Below, one piece after another: positions 43,730 through 52,799 of a stretch of 64,000 nucleotides of DNA. The stretch lies in contig NZ_SRLD01000015.1 of NCBI RefSeq assembly GCF_004745955.1, positions 1 through 64,000 of the forward strand, written 5' to 3'. The position numbers and the translations under genes are program-made. The notes beneath the pieces were generated by a model that saw nothing but the letters and a program-made list of their open reading frames with translations, was not told the origin of the DNA and did no database searches. Every line of letters starts with the position of its first letter. The first letter of the stretch is position 1. The stretch is from Hymenobacter elongatus (GTDB taxonomy: Bacteria > Bacteroidota > Bacteroidia > Cytophagales > Hymenobacteraceae).

Positions 43730-43975
43730 TTATTTGGTAGTGGAGCCCGGGCACTCGCCTTGGCTGTAGGTCCTTACGCCAGCGTTAGTAGCCACGCAGG
43801 CGTTGCTATAGGTTTTGCCGTCGCAGCCGCACACCGGCGCAAAGTCCATCGTGCAGATACCATCCGGCCGGATGTTGGCCGGATTGATACAGGCAGTGGC
43901 TTGCGTGGGCGGCGTGGCGCGCTGGCAGGACAGAAACGAGAAAAACAACAGAATGGCTGCACCAAATCGGAACAT
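43730..43975 (-). CDS. Kazal-type protease inhibitor lipoprotein
   Basis: An 81-residue lipoprotein: hydrophobic signal, lipobox FLSC with Cys17, then one Kazal domain with cysteines 29, 41, 49, 51, 60 and 75 in ICTMDFAPVCGCDGKTY, SNAC and SQGEC. The domain inhibits serine proteases by presenting a reactive loop. Placed on the outer surface, it might protect against host, predator or self-made proteases. It precedes the cupin gene on the same strand. The start at 43975 yields a proper lipoprotein signal. Confidence 0.85.
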   Translation of the reverse strand: MFRFGAAILLFFSFLSCQRATPPTQATACINPANIRPDGICTMDFAPVCGCDGKTYSNACVATNAGVRTYSQGECPGSTTK

Positions 43976-44228
43976 GGCAAGGCTGGAGAAGTGAGGAGGA
44001 ACAGCAAACACGCTGACTGCAAACGGGTAACGTAAGAGTAGATATTTTACTTTAACTATTTTTATCTTTGGGTTATAACCCCGGCCGCTGCCCTTCGTAT
44101 AGGCAGACTGACTGACCCCTTAGCGGTTGTGCTTGCCGTGGAGCAAGCCGGCTGCCGGGCTGCCCCAATCCGCACCACCTAGTCTGACCAACCACTGTTC
44201 CATCATTCATCCATTCTCTTTCAACACC

Positions 44229-44663
44229 ATGTCATATCACGAAGAAGACAACTCGGGTAAAATTCTTTTAGCTGCTTTAGCTGGTGCCGGTGCTGGTATC
44301 ATTGCCGGTATGCTGATGGCCCCCGATAAAGGCAAAGCTACCCGCGACAACCTGCGCAGCGCAGCCACCAAATATAGCGGTACGTTGGGCGATCAGCTCT
44401 CGAAATATGGCGAAGAGCTTGACACGAAATTCAAAGGCTACGTTGAGAAACTCGAAGATATGGGCGTTACCGGCATCGGCAGCAGCCTGAACCTGAAAGG
44501 TGACTGGAACGAAGCCAAAGGGAAGCTGAAACAGCAATATGCACAGCTGACCGACGACGACCTCGACTACACCGAGGGTAAGGGTGATGAGCTCGTAGGC
44601 CGTCTGCAAACCAAGCTAGGCAAAGGCAAGCGTGAAATCACGAAAATGCTGAACGACTTGTAA
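44229..44663 (+). CDS. YtxH-CsbD fusion stress protein
   Basis: A 144-residue protein in two parts. Residues 10-60 have a YtxH domain with a glycine-rich membrane-associated helix ([20 protein letters not shown]) and the [12 protein letters not shown] motif. Residues about 90-144 have a CsbD-like domain ([16 protein letters not shown], then [17 protein letters not shown]). Both families are linked to general or envelope stress, and the fusion in one gene is notable. A strong terminator follows at 44691. The related YtxH protein gene is just downstream. The start at 44229 precedes the conserved sequence immediately. Confidence 0.85.
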   Translation: MSYHEEDNSGKILLAALAGAGAGIIAGMLMAPDKGKATRDNLRSAATKYSGTLGDQLSKYGEELDTKFKGYVEKLEDMGVTGIGSSLNLKGDWNEAKGKLKQQYAQLTDDDLDYTEGKGDELVGRLQTKLGKGKREITKMLNDL

Positions 44664-44690
44664 GCCAGCAGTAGCTCAAGCAAGCACGCA

Positions 44691-44727
44691 AACTGCCCCG
44701 CTTCCGCAAGGAGGCGGGGCAGTTTTA
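44691..44727 (+). terminator. Rho-independent terminator after the YtxH-CsbD gene
   Basis: Perfect 11-bp stem AACTGCCCCGC / GCGGGGCAGTT (44691-44701, 44714-44724) followed by TTTATT. Confidence 0.85.
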
Positions 44728-44827
44728 TTGGTACAACCTTCGGCTTGTATCCGCGTTATATTTTTGCGGGCACCACATTGCGGCGGCCTTTCTGGTTTCA
44801 CTTATTTCACGACCTACCCATTTTCGT

Positions 44828-45223
44828 ATGAAAGACAATAGCGGTAAAGTAATTCTATCCTTGTTGGTAGGGGCCACGGCCGGCGTTGTGGCGGGCCTGT
44901 TGCTGGCCCCCGAAACCGGTACCGAAACGCGCACGGGCCTCAAAAAATCGGCTTCCAAGTGGAGCGACGACTTGGGTAAGCTGCTCAAAGATTCGCTGGC
45001 TCACCTGAATACTCCGGCGGCCGGTGAGGTTGCCCCCGCACCGCATCAGGATGGCCGCAATGCCGCCGATGAGCTCCTCAAGTCAATGAGCCAGGATACT
45101 AGCGCCAGCTCTCATGCTACTTCCAATAAATCTGTGGCGAGCTTCGAGGAAGGAGACTCTGACTACGATGGCTCCGGCAGTGACGCTCGCCACAGTGGCT
45201 CCGGCTACGGCAAGTCGCTATAA
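44828..45223 (+). CDS. YtxH-domain stress protein
   Basis: A 131-residue protein with an N-terminal glycine-rich hydrophobic helix (VILSLLVGATAGVVAGLLLA) and PETGTETRTGLKKSA, matching the YtxH domain of the preceding gene. The C-terminal half is low-complexity, rich in Ser, Asp and Gly, and probably disordered. It probably sits at the membrane and is induced in envelope or osmotic stress, an inference from the family. It is likely a partner or duplicate of the gene at 44229. Confidence 0.75.
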   Translation: MKDNSGKVILSLLVGATAGVVAGLLLAPETGTETRTGLKKSASKWSDDLGKLLKDSLAHLNTPAAGEVAPAPHQDGRNAADELLKSMSQDTSASSHATSNKSVASFEEGDSDYDGSGSDARHSGSGYGKSL

Positions 45224-45230
45224 TTTTTTT

Positions 45231-45476
45231 ACGCAGATGCGTAACCTTCTGATAACAGACTCGTTAACCCTATTACGACGAGCTTGAAAGAAGGTCGGAG
45301 AAGCTGGTAAAGTAAAATTGCCGACAGTAGGAGCTTCTGGCAGAAGTAGTTCTAATCCGCCAGTAAAATCAGACTTGTCCATCGCAGGTTTCTTTATCAA
45401 GACCCGATTGGAAGGGTAAGCGAGTTGACGTAAGGAAGGCCTCCCACGATTTTACGTGGGAGGCCTTCCGATTTTT
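45231..45476 (+). ncRNA. Candidate small RNA unit A, ending in a strong terminator
   Basis: A ~245-base non-coding stretch after the YtxH gene, ending in a 15-bp perfect hairpin GGAAGGCCTCCCACG (45434-45448) with its complement (45455-45469) and a T5 run at 45472-45476. Its 5' part aligns with unit B at 45515 through blocks such as GCGTAACC, CTCGTTA, AATTGCCG and GTAG. No open frame is convincing. Two diverged copies, each with its own terminator, support a transcribed RNA, though the YtxH gene 3' end could also supply this terminator. Confidence 0.4.
45434..45476 (+). terminator. 15-bp terminator at the end of unit A
   Basis: Perfect hairpin and T-run on the plus strand; no T-run on the minus strand, so it works only in the plus direction. 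Confidence 0.85.
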
Positions 45477-45514
45477 CAGCTGGTCGGGTTTTTTTTCATT
45501 CAAGCAACAAAAGA

Positions 45515-45757
45515 TGCTCCTCGCGTAACCATTTTTCAGTCAGCTCGTTACAGTACTTGTAGCCGACTTATAAGGAGTTGGGATATAGTGAAAGCAGAAT
45601 TGCCGGCTGTAGCACCGCTACCAGAAATTCGAACCCTCTGCTAGTGAAACCAAACAGTAGCGTGTGAGCTTCTTTCCCTTGTTCCGTTAAAACGACGATA
45701 GGTTAGTTATCAAAAGAAAAGCCTCCTGCGACTTACGCAGGAGGCTTTTCGATTTTT
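45515..45757 (+). ncRNA. Candidate small RNA unit B, ending in a strong terminator
   Basis: A second ~240-base non-coding copy related to unit A, with the same order of shared blocks and a final 15-bp hairpin (45716-45730 with 45736-45750). Conservation appears moderate, about 60 percent by eye. The terminator's T-rich flank on both strands means it also serves the convergent lysS gene. No tRNA cloverleaf fits. RNA function is an inference. Confidence 0.4.
45716..45757. terminator. Bidirectional terminator between unit B and lysS
   Basis: GAAAAGCCTCCTGCG pairs with CGCAGGAGGCTTTTC without mismatch; T-rich on both sides. Confidence 0.8.
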
Positions 45758-45770
45758 ACCCGGGTTCTGT

Positions 45771-47333
45771 TTACTCTGTCACCTCCGGCTTAGGCGCATT
45801 TTCCGACTTGGTGTATTCCGGCTTCATCTGCGGGAAGAAAAGCACGTCCTGAATGGAGTTGGAGTTGGTCATAATCATGCTCAGGCGGTCGATGCCGATG
45901 CCCAGGCCAGCCGTGGGCGGCATGCCGTACTCCAGCGCCCGCAGAAAGTCCTCGTCGAGCACCATCGCTTCAGTATCACCGCGCTTGCCCAGCTCCAGTT
46001 GATCCTCGAAGCGCTGGCGCTGGTCAATTGGGTCGTTGAGCTCGGAGAAGGCATTACAGATTTCCTTGCCGTTGCAGATAGCCTCGAAACGCTCTACCAA
46101 GCCCGGCTTCGAGCGGTGCTTCTTGGCCAGCGGCGACATTTCCACCGGATAGTCGGTGATGAACGTGGGCTGAATGAGCTTGGGCTCCACATGCTCGCCG
46201 AAAATTTCGTCGATGATTTTGGCTTTGCCCATGCTGGGGTCCAGGCCCACTTTCAGTTCCTTTGCGGCCGCCCGCAACTCGTCCTCACTCTTGCCCTCAA
46301 TGTTGAAGCCCGTGAAGTGCTCGATGGACTCGGCCATCGTAAAGCGCTTCCAGGGCCGCTGGAAGTTAATGAGGTTGTCGCCGACCTGTACTTCGGTCTT
46401 GCCGTGCAGAGTCATGGCCACGCGCTCCACCATTTCTTCCACCAAGTCCATCATCCAGTAGTAGTCCTTGTAGGCTACGTACAGCTCCATCTGGGTGAAC
46501 TCCGGGTTGTGAAACCGGCTCATGCCCTCGTTGCGGAAGTCCTTCGAGAATTCGTAGACGCCATCGAAGCCGCCTACGATGAGGCGCTTGAGGTACAGCT
46601 CGTTGGCAATGCGCAGATACAGCGTCATGTCCAGCGTGTTGTGGAATGTCTTGAAGGGTCGCGCCGCCGCGCCGCCGTACAGCGGCTGCAGAATCGGGGT
46701 TTCTACTTCCAGGTAGCCTTTGTCGTTGAGGTAGTTGCGCATGGCCTGCACCAGGTGCGTACGCTTCACGAAAGCCTCACGCACGTGCGGGTTCACCACT
46801 AAGTCTACGTAGCGCTGGCGGTAGCGCTGCTCAGGGTCAGTGAAAGCGTCATACGTCACTTTCTCTCCGGTGGCTTCGTCCACGCGCTCCTTCACCACGG
46901 GCAGGGGGCGCAGGCTTTTGCTTAGCACCGTCAGGCTGGTTACGTGAATGGAGGTTTCGCCCACCATCGTCACGAACACATGGCCTTTCACGCCGATGAA
47001 GTCACCCAGGTCGAGCAGCTTTTTGAATACCGTGTTATACAGCTCCTTGTCTTCGCCGGGGCAAATTTCGTCGCGGTTGATATACAGCTGAATGCGGCCC
47101 GAGGCATCCTGCAGCTCGGCAAACGAGGCTTTGCCCTTCACCCGCATCGACATCAGCCGGCCCGCCAGGCTCACCTCCTGAAAGTTGTTGAGCTCGGGGT
47201 GGTAGTTGTCGAGGATTTCCTGGGCGTAGAAGTTGACGTCGAATAACTCGGACGGATAGGGTTCAATGCCGAGCTTTTGAAGTTCCTCCAGCTTCTGGCG
47301 GCGTATCTGTTCCTGTTCGCTGAGGTGCTGCAT
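45771..47333 (-). CDS. lysS: Lysyl-tRNA synthetase (class II)
   Basis: A 520-residue class II aminoacyl-tRNA synthetase that charges tRNA-Lys. The N-terminal OB-fold anticodon-binding domain (about 60-175) precedes the catalytic domain with motif 2 [15 protein letters not shown] and motif 3 GIGIDRLSM. The ATG at 47333 begins the normal bacterial length; the upstream in-frame extension is unlike the family. A TACCTTTG element lies upstream on the minus strand at 47358-47365. Confidence 0.95.
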   Translation of the reverse strand: MQHLSEQEQIRRQKLEELQKLGIEPYPSELFDVNFYAQEILDNYHPELNNFQEVSLAGRLMSMRVKGKASFAELQDASGRIQLYINRDEICPGEDKELYNTVFKKLLDLGDFIGVKGHVFVTMVGETSIHVTSLTVLSKSLRPLPVVKERVDEATGEKVTYDAFTDPEQRYRQRYVDLVVNPHVREAFVKRTHLVQAMRNYLNDKGYLEVETPILQPLYGGAAARPFKTFHNTLDMTLYLRIANELYLKRLIVGGFDGVYEFSKDFRNEGMSRFHNPEFTQMELYVAYKDYYWMMDLVEEMVERVAMTLHGKTEVQVGDNLINFQRPWKRFTMAESIEHFTGFNIEGKSEDELRAAAKELKVGLDPSMGKAKIIDEIFGEHVEPKLIQPTFITDYPVEMSPLAKKHRSKPGLVERFEAICNGKEICNAFSELNDPIDQRQRFEDQLELGKRGDTEAMVLDEDFLRALEYGMPPTAGLGIGIDRLSMIMTNSNSIQDVLFFPQMKPEYTKSENAPKPEVTE

Positions 47334-47357
47334 GAGAATGGTCGTTGTATAAGCCTG

Positions 47358-47365
47358 CAAAGGTA
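47358..47365 (-). promoter_or_regulatory. Bacteroidota -7 promoter element of lysS
   Basis: TACCTTTG on the minus strand, a full match to TAnnTTTG, about 25 bases before the lysS start. A clear -33 TTG was not found. Confidence 0.5.
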
Positions 47366-47485
47366 GTCTGAATCGCAGATTTTCACAGTCGATTCCAATG
47401 CTCTGTCCCGATTTGACCGTCGGCACAGCCTCACACAACCAAAAGGCAAGCCACAGCTTGGCTTTTGGTACCGGGCACCAACAGA

Positions 47486-47512
47486 AAGCGCCATCCCAAA
47501 GGAATGGCGCTT
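47486..47512 (-). terminator. Terminator hairpin after the 47.6 kb gene
   Basis: AAGCGCCAT and ATGGCGCTT with a short loop, about 45 bases past the stop codon of the minus-strand gene. A T-rich tail follows on the minus strand. Confidence 0.6.
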
Positions 47513-47555
47513 AGGTCTATATGGAGTAAGGCACAGTGTAATAGTGATGCGCTGC

Positions 47556-48596
47556 TTAGGCAGCTATACCCATCTGCTGCGGCGGCTCCTGGCCCGTGAG
47601 CAGTGGCTCAATGCGGGTATGCAGGCGCTCGGCTACGAAGGTGTTCTGCAAGTGCTTAGGCAATTCTTGTACCAATTGCTGGTAGCGCTCCAAGCCCATT
47701 GCCTTGGCGATATAGCTCTCATGAATGCCGTTGAGGTAGCTCACGATGTTGAGCAGCGACTGGTGGAATAGCTTGAAATCAATTTCTGCCTCCACGTAGC
47801 GCTCAATCTCCCGGCTGGTCTGTGAAATGCGCAGACGGCCCAGCAGATCGAAAATAGTGGTGTAGCCCAAGCGCCACGTAATCTGCTGCCAGTGCGAAGC
47901 GGTCCACTTGTCCAGCACCTTGCCTGTTTTCTGGCTGCGCAACGCCGTGTTGGGGTTGCCCTGCACTTGCTGCCGCGTCCACTGGGCCTTCATCTTGCGC
48001 GTTGTGCGCAAAAACTGGCCGATCTGCGCTTGCGCCTCTATTTCCTTGCCCGCTATATGTAGGCCGGGCTTGTAGCCCGCCAGCGGTAGCCGATGAATAC
48101 TGAAGTCGCCATAAGCCCCAGCGGCATAAAACGAAACCGGGCGCGGGTACGCATTGCGCACCACCAGTCGGCCCACTTCCCGCCGTATCAGCGACGGATT
48201 GTTCGACCGCGTGCCCGTGGTGTACAGGAATGCCTGCAGGCCCGACAGGATAGTGTGGTACGCCTGCGGAAAAGTCCAGTGCAGTGCGTTGCGCAGGTAC
48301 TCTTCGTCACCGAGCTCTGCCGTAGCCCGCAACGCGTACTCTGTGCTCCAGCAAGCCTGTAGCATTTTGCTTACAGCCTGCAGGTCGACTTCCGTCAACT
48401 CGGCCTGATGCGCCCGGAAGAAGGGGAGGTGCTGCAAGCCGCCGGTGGCATCGTCATTCTCCTGAATGTGGTAGTTGATGGCAAAAAAGTAGTTGAGAAA
48501 CACCTGCGCCGGGATAGACTTGCGCCATGTTTCCTCCGCTTGCTTTTGCTCGTCCGTAACGAGCGGAAAGATGATGTTCTCGGTTATCGTCGTCAT
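47556..48596 (-). CDS. Unrecognised 346-residue protein
   Basis: A soluble, helix-rich protein. The N-terminal part (FLNYFFAINYHIQENDD, then LHWTFPQAYHTILSGLQAFLY) has the look of HEPN-type all-helical domains, but the RxxxxH motif is not evident. The C-terminal part contains WRLGYTTIFDLLGRLRIS and ends in an acidic, Pro-rich tail. There is no signal peptide or membrane helix. It stands alone under a very AT-rich upstream region, with a TAGTTTTG-type -7 match at 48651. Base composition differs from the GC-rich neighbours only upstream. Function not known. Confidence 0.65.
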   Translation of the reverse strand: MTTITENIIFPLVTDEQKQAEETWRKSIPAQVFLNYFFAINYHIQENDDATGGLQHLPFFRAHQAELTEVDLQAVSKMLQACWSTEYALRATAELGDEEYLRNALHWTFPQAYHTILSGLQAFLYTTGTRSNNPSLIRREVGRLVVRNAYPRPVSFYAAGAYGDFSIHRLPLAGYKPGLHIAGKEIEAQAQIGQFLRTTRKMKAQWTRQQVQGNPNTALRSQKTGKVLDKWTASHWQQITWRLGYTTIFDLLGRLRISQTSREIERYVEAEIDFKLFHQSLLNIVSYLNGIHESYIAKAMGLERYQQLVQELPKHLQNTFVAERLHTRIEPLLTGQEPPQQMGIAA

Positions 48597-48740
48597 GCTA
48601 AGTAAACAGGAGAGTATTGATTTGAGTTGCACATTTGCTAATTATTTTCGCAAAACTAAAAATGTGTTAAGTATATGATAATAAGATGTTTATTAGTAAA
48701 ATTAGAGCTCTGGTTTGCCGTGGTTTACATAAGCTATTTG
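48597..48740 (-). promoter_or_regulatory. AT-rich promoter region of the unrecognised gene
   Basis: A low-GC block before the gene at 48596. On the minus strand TAGTTTTG (48651-48658) fits TAnnTTTG. Confidence 0.45.
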
Positions 48741-48771
48741 CTAACAAGGTTGGGTGTGAATAAAAGCCCGC

Positions 48772-48806
48772 AAAAAAGCCCCCGTACCAGCGGCACGGAG
48801 GCTTCA
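48772..48806 (-). terminator. Imperfect hairpin after the C-terminal protease gene
   Basis: AAGCCCCCGT and ACGGAGGCTT form a stem with a mismatch about 20 bases past the stop codon of the gene at 48826, in its direction. Confidence 0.5.
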
Positions 48807-48825
48807 AAACAGCTGAGGCTGTTGC

Positions 48826-50970
48826 TTACATCTGTTCTTTGATGACTGCTACGGCTTCCCGCAGTGTGATATCATTCTTTAGATTTTTCGTGAAGCGGCC
48901 AGCACGATTCACTTCTACTGTGTCGGAGCCTAGCTGGCGGACATCAATAGCAAGCGGCGCGATGGTCATAGGCTGGGCGGCTTTCTGTACGTTCTCGTAC
49001 TTCTCCGATTCTACCTTTGCCTGCTCCTGCTCGGCGCGGAACGATGCCAGCTTCAGCGACACCATCGTGTCGTCCTTGCGTTTGCGCATACGCTGCACCA
49101 TCTCGTTCATCAGTTTGAAGCTTGGGCTGCTGGCCACTCGGCCCTGGCTAGCCGTGCGCAGCTTGTCGACAGCTGGGGCAGCACTCCAGGACTTGTAGCG
49201 GGCCGGAGAAATCTCGTCCCACTTCAGCGGGTAATCTGACTCCTTCTCGCCTTGGTCGAGGTAGCTATAGGCATCCGGTAGTATGATATCCGGCACCACA
49301 CCCTTGAACTGAGTCGAGCCGCCATTGATACGGTAGAACTTTTGAGTAGTAAGCTTCAACGAGCCGAAAGGCTTCAGGCTATTGAAATCACCTAGCATAT
49401 CGTCCAAGTCGAAGATGCGCTGCACGGTGCCTTTGCCATAGGTGCTGGCTGAGCCCATAATCACGCCGCGCTTGTAGTCCTGAATGGCTGCTGCCAGAAT
49501 TTCGGAAGCCGAAGCACTGTATTTGTTCACCAGTACTACCAATGGTCCGCTATACTGCACGCGGGGGTCACGGTCGTTAAGAATACTCGGTGCGCCCTGG
49601 GGTGAGCGAACCTGCACTACGGGGCCACTTTCAATAAACAAGCCCGCCATTTCCACGGCGTCCTGCAACGACCCACCGCCATTGAAGCGCAGGTCGAATA
49701 CCACCCCATCCACGTTTTCCTGCCGTAGCTTCTCCAACTCTTTCTTCACGTCTTCGGCCGAGCTGCGCCCACCGTTGTCGTTGAAGTCGGCATAAAAAGT
49801 AGGCAGCCGTAGGTAGCCGATTTTCTTGCCGTTTTCCTGAATTGTAGCCGATTGAGCATAAGTCTCTTTCAACACTACTACATCACGGATAATAGCAATG
49901 ATTTTGGTGCTGGCATCCGGCTTTTTCACCGTCAAGCGAACCTCCGTGCCCTTTTTGCCTTTAATCAGCGCTACGGCCTTATCCAGCCGCAACCCTTCCA
50001 CCGATACTGGTTCGGCGGCTCCCTGCGCTACCCGGGTAATAATATCACCGGCCTTTAGGTCGCCCTGGCGGTAAGAAGCACTGCCAGGAATAACGTCTGT
50101 CACCTTGATCTGACCATCTTTCTCCTGCAACGAGGCTCCGATACCTTCGAAGCGGCCCGTCATGGCTACATCAAAGCTTTCCTTGTCACGGGGGGCGAAA
50201 TACTCGGTGTGCGGGTCGTACGTATTGGCAATGGTGTTGGCATAAACTGCCAGACGCTCATTAGCATCGGTCTGAGCCAAGTCTTTGAATTGCTCCTCAA
50301 AGTACTTCAGCACCCGCTTGCGGGCCTCAATTTCCATTTCGGCCGGCGTGCGGATAGCTTCGGATGTGGTAACGGCCGAAGGCTGTACGGAAGTCGAAGC
50401 TAAAGGCTTATCCTTCTTCTTTTTCTGCTCGTCCATCATTTCCGATACCCGAATCAGGGTTTGGTATTTCAGGTATTTGCGCCACTCTTCACGCTGAGCT
50501 GCCGCATCGGCCGCAAAAGACATCTTATCGGGCTCTGTCTCGAATGACTCCTCTTTAGTAAAGTCAAAGGGCTTCGACAGTATGTCCTTATATAGTGCCT
50601 GGATGTCTTTGGTGCGCTGCTCCATCAGCTTCGTACTCAGGTCCAGAAACTCGTGGGTGCCGCGTCGAACCTGGTCGTCGATGTCGCCTTGATATTTGCG
50701 CAACTGGGCCACATCCGATTGCAGCAAGAACTTCTTGTTGTAATCAACGCGCTTCAGGTACAAGTCAAATACGCGCTTAGAGAAAGTGTCGTCCACTTTT
50801 TCAGGCTGGTAATGGGCGGCACTCAGGCCTTGCAGCATGGCTTTGATCAGCACCTCATCCTTTTGGGGCGGACTGGTATCATTGCGCCGATACAGCTTAT
50901 AGGATGCCAGCATAAAGATTGCCAGCACCAACGACGCGTACAGGCCTACTTTCAGTCGGGGGGAAGACAT
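48826..50970 (-). CDS. prc: C-terminal processing peptidase (tail-specific protease)
   Basis: A 714-residue periplasmic serine protease anchored by an N-terminal membrane helix (about 8-28). It has the long N-terminal helical domain of Prc-type enzymes, a PDZ domain (about 240-330), the S41 core with the Ser of NKYSASASEIL and the Lys of STYGKGTVQ as the catalytic dyad, and a C-terminal DUF3340-like domain. It removes or degrades proteins from their C-termini. The ATG at 50970 is used. No neighbour is functionally tied to it. Confidence 0.9.
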   Translation of the reverse strand: MSSPRLKVGLYASLVLAIFMLASYKLYRRNDTSPPQKDEVLIKAMLQGLSAAHYQPEKVDDTFSKRVFDLYLKRVDYNKKFLLQSDVAQLRKYQGDIDDQVRRGTHEFLDLSTKLMEQRTKDIQALYKDILSKPFDFTKEESFETEPDKMSFAADAAAQREEWRKYLKYQTLIRVSEMMDEQKKKKDKPLASTSVQPSAVTTSEAIRTPAEMEIEARKRVLKYFEEQFKDLAQTDANERLAVYANTIANTYDPHTEYFAPRDKESFDVAMTGRFEGIGASLQEKDGQIKVTDVIPGSASYRQGDLKAGDIITRVAQGAAEPVSVEGLRLDKAVALIKGKKGTEVRLTVKKPDASTKIIAIIRDVVVLKETYAQSATIQENGKKIGYLRLPTFYADFNDNGGRSSAEDVKKELEKLRQENVDGVVFDLRFNGGGSLQDAVEMAGLFIESGPVVQVRSPQGAPSILNDRDPRVQYSGPLVVLVNKYSASASEILAAAIQDYKRGVIMGSASTYGKGTVQRIFDLDDMLGDFNSLKPFGSLKLTTQKFYRINGGSTQFKGVVPDIILPDAYSYLDQGEKESDYPLKWDEISPARYKSWSAAPAVDKLRTASQGRVASSPSFKLMNEMVQRMRKRKDDTMVSLKLASFRAEQEQAKVESEKYENVQKAAQPMTIAPLAIDVRQLGSDTVEVNRAGRFTKNLKNDITLREAVAVIKEQM

Positions 50971-51324
50971 GGGAATCAGAATGGAATGGAGGAAAATCAA
51001 ATGTAAACAAAAGCCGTTCCTAACGCTATGAGGCCGTCAGAGTGTCGGTTTTAGACGAAACGCCAGAGCGGCCACAATAAGTGCCCTTGGCGCACTTTCG
51101 GTGGTAAGGGGCGATATTCGGGCATCGAGGTTGCACACACAAATCGTACTTTGTCTTTTCGCTAGACGGTAGTAGTTACGGGTACCATACTAACAGCGCA
51201 AAGCGCATTTTGTGCGGCTCTACAGTATACGATGAATAGCTGATAACAGGTCAAACAAAAAGGACCTCCCGCAACGTGCGGAAGGTCCTTTTTAAGCTAA
51301 AGGGTTTTCGGAGTTACCGATAAC
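50971..51324. other. Intergenic region, one terminator only
   Basis: About 350 bases between the protease start and the end of the stress-protein gene. Only the terminator at 51257 is visible. No frame is protein-like. Confidence 0.45.
51257..51292 (-). terminator. Rho-independent terminator after the Gly-zipper stress protein
   Basis: AAAAGGACCT and AGGTCCTTTT (51257-51266, 51283-51292) with further partly paired bases inside; a T-rich run follows on the minus strand. Confidence 0.75.
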
Positions 51325-52122
51325 CTAGTACTGGCGTACACGGTCACCGTTGCTGCGACGGAACTCATCTTCGAAATAACGAGCGTCTTCAGCATTGCGC
51401 GGCTTCACGCCCATCACGATACCACCGTTTTTGATGTCGCTCTCGTATTCAGCAGCGTGCTCTTCGGGAATGCCCGAACCAACGAGTGCGCCTACTAAGC
51501 CACCCGTCAGGCCACCAGCACCAGCACCGGCCAGCGCTGCTGCGATAGGACCGGCAATTATTAAGCCGAGGCCTGGAAGAGCTACTGAAGTGCCGATAGC
51601 AGCAATAGCACCGATGATAGCACCAGCCGTGCCACCGATGGCCGAGCCAACACCAGCTCCTTCCATGGCTTTGTCGCCAAGGTCGGTGTCAGCCGTATGG
51701 TCGCCGAAATGATTCTTGCGGGTTTCGTCCGACATCAACAAGTTAACGTCGTCTTTGGCGTAGCCACGTGACGAGAGGGACTGGTAGGCCTTCTCGGCAC
51801 TGTCCCGGTCACGGAACGTGCTGGTCAGCGTGCTGCCTTCGCGGTAGTTGTTACCCGATACTGCGTTGGCCGCATCGGAAGCCGTATTTTGTACACCATC
51901 TACAGCGCGGCCTACAGCAGCACCAGCAGCACCGCCTACGGCTGCACCTTTTTGCGTGGCGCTATAGTCGTGCGAAGATGCGCCGGTACCGGCATTGTAC
52001 GACGTGCCTTCGTTGCTCGAGCTTGAGCTGTTGCCCATGCCTGTGCCCGAATTGGTGGTGCCGTAGTTAGAGCCTGCGCCAGTACCAGTGTTCTGTGGGT
52101 TGTTCGAATCGTTGGTGTTCAT
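51325..52122 (-). CDS. Gly-zipper general stress protein (GSP17M/YflT-like)
   Basis: A 265-residue protein. The N-terminal ~80 residues are low-complexity (Asn, Gly, Ser, Thr). A YflT/general-stress-17M-like domain follows (TSTFRDRDSAEKAYQSLSSR, GYAKDDVNLLMSDE). Residues about 155-220 are a long Gly/Ala-rich hydrophobic stretch (GGTAGAIIGAIAAIGT) that likely forms a membrane-associated Gly zipper. The role in stress is inferred from the family. The ATG at 52122 is chosen over a longer frame with no conserved start. Confidence 0.75.
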   Translation of the reverse strand: MNTNDSNNPQNTGTGAGSNYGTTNSGTGMGNSSSSSNEGTSYNAGTGASSHDYSATQKGAAVGGAAGAAVGRAVDGVQNTASDAANAVSGNNYREGSTLTSTFRDRDSAEKAYQSLSSRGYAKDDVNLLMSDETRKNHFGDHTADTDLGDKAMEGAGVGSAIGGTAGAIIGAIAAIGTSVALPGLGLIIAGPIAAALAGAGAGGLTGGLVGALVGSGIPEEHAAEYESDIKNGGIVMGVKPRNAEDARYFEDEFRRSNGDRVRQY

Positions 52123-52314
52123 AGGAAGGGTTGGTTGAGTGAGGAAAGGAATAGTAAGTACCAGCTGAGAGAGCAAAACCACCACGAGGTGTCTGCTTCA
52201 GCTTCGGGGTTCTTAACGTGTCCTTTGAATCGGGGGTTACAAAAATCCGTGAATCGGTTGTATTCCCACTTGCCAAAGCTCAACTGTACACTTCTAAATC
52301 ACTATAGTCGGTGT

Positions 52315-52683
52315 TTAGGAAAACTGCTCGAAACTGCCGGGAGCCAGCCAAAACGCCCGACATTCGCGCCGTAGCGTTTTCAGGAATTCCGGGTCCTGCT
52401 TCAACGTTCGCCATTCGCCCAGGCCCAGCCGTTCGCATAGCTTGTAGAAGTTGTCGCCTTGGCCTTTCGAGCCTTCCACTTTCACCAGGCAGCTCAGAAT
52501 AGGCCGGCCCGCCTGAAATTCGGCTTCCGAGATTTCGGACAGCAGCTCGTTGAGACGCGCCTTCTCGTGGGAAATGTCCAGGTTGAGGCCTAGCTCTGCT
52601 TCTTGTACCAGATTAAGGTAACTGGTAGTGCCGACCTGATGGCGGGCAAATCGAATTAAATGGCTGCGTACTCGGCCGATCAT
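52315..52683 (-). CDS. Conserved-looking 122-residue protein, unknown
   Basis: A soluble mixed-charge protein (LIRFARHQVGTTSYLNLVQE, ISEAEFQAGRPILSCLVKVE, FYKLCERLGLGEW). The last section may bind nucleic acid or a partner, but no family is assigned. The ATG at 52683 begins a protein-like sequence; a longer frame extends into the prodh terminator. No signal peptide or membrane helix. It lies downstream of the proline dehydrogenase gene on the same strand with a terminator between, so it is probably transcribed separately. Confidence 0.6.
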   Translation of the reverse strand: MIGRVRSHLIRFARHQVGTTSYLNLVQEAELGLNLDISHEKARLNELLSEISEAEFQAGRPILSCLVKVEGSKGQGDNFYKLCERLGLGEWRTLKQDPEFLKTLRRECRAFWLAPGSFEQFS

Positions 52684-52718
52684 CGTAGGGAGGGAGAGAA
52701 ATTGGTGCTGAAAGTAAC

Positions 52719-52764
52719 AAAAAAAGGCCCACAACCCAGAATTATCATTCCTGAGGTGTGGGCC
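52719..52764 (-). terminator. Rho-independent terminator after proline dehydrogenase
   Basis: GGCCCACA and TGTGGGCC with additional inner pairing, followed on the minus strand by seven T residues, 36 bases past the prodh stop codon. Confidence 0.85.
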
Positions 52765-52799
52765 GCCGGCAACCAAAACTGTGCCGAGGAGGGAAAACC

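Noticed and set aside
45600..45670. Possible tRNA on the minus strand (GGTTCGAAT)
   Set aside because: The stem around the T-loop only pairs with wobble and no D-arm, anticodon arm or acceptor stem fits.
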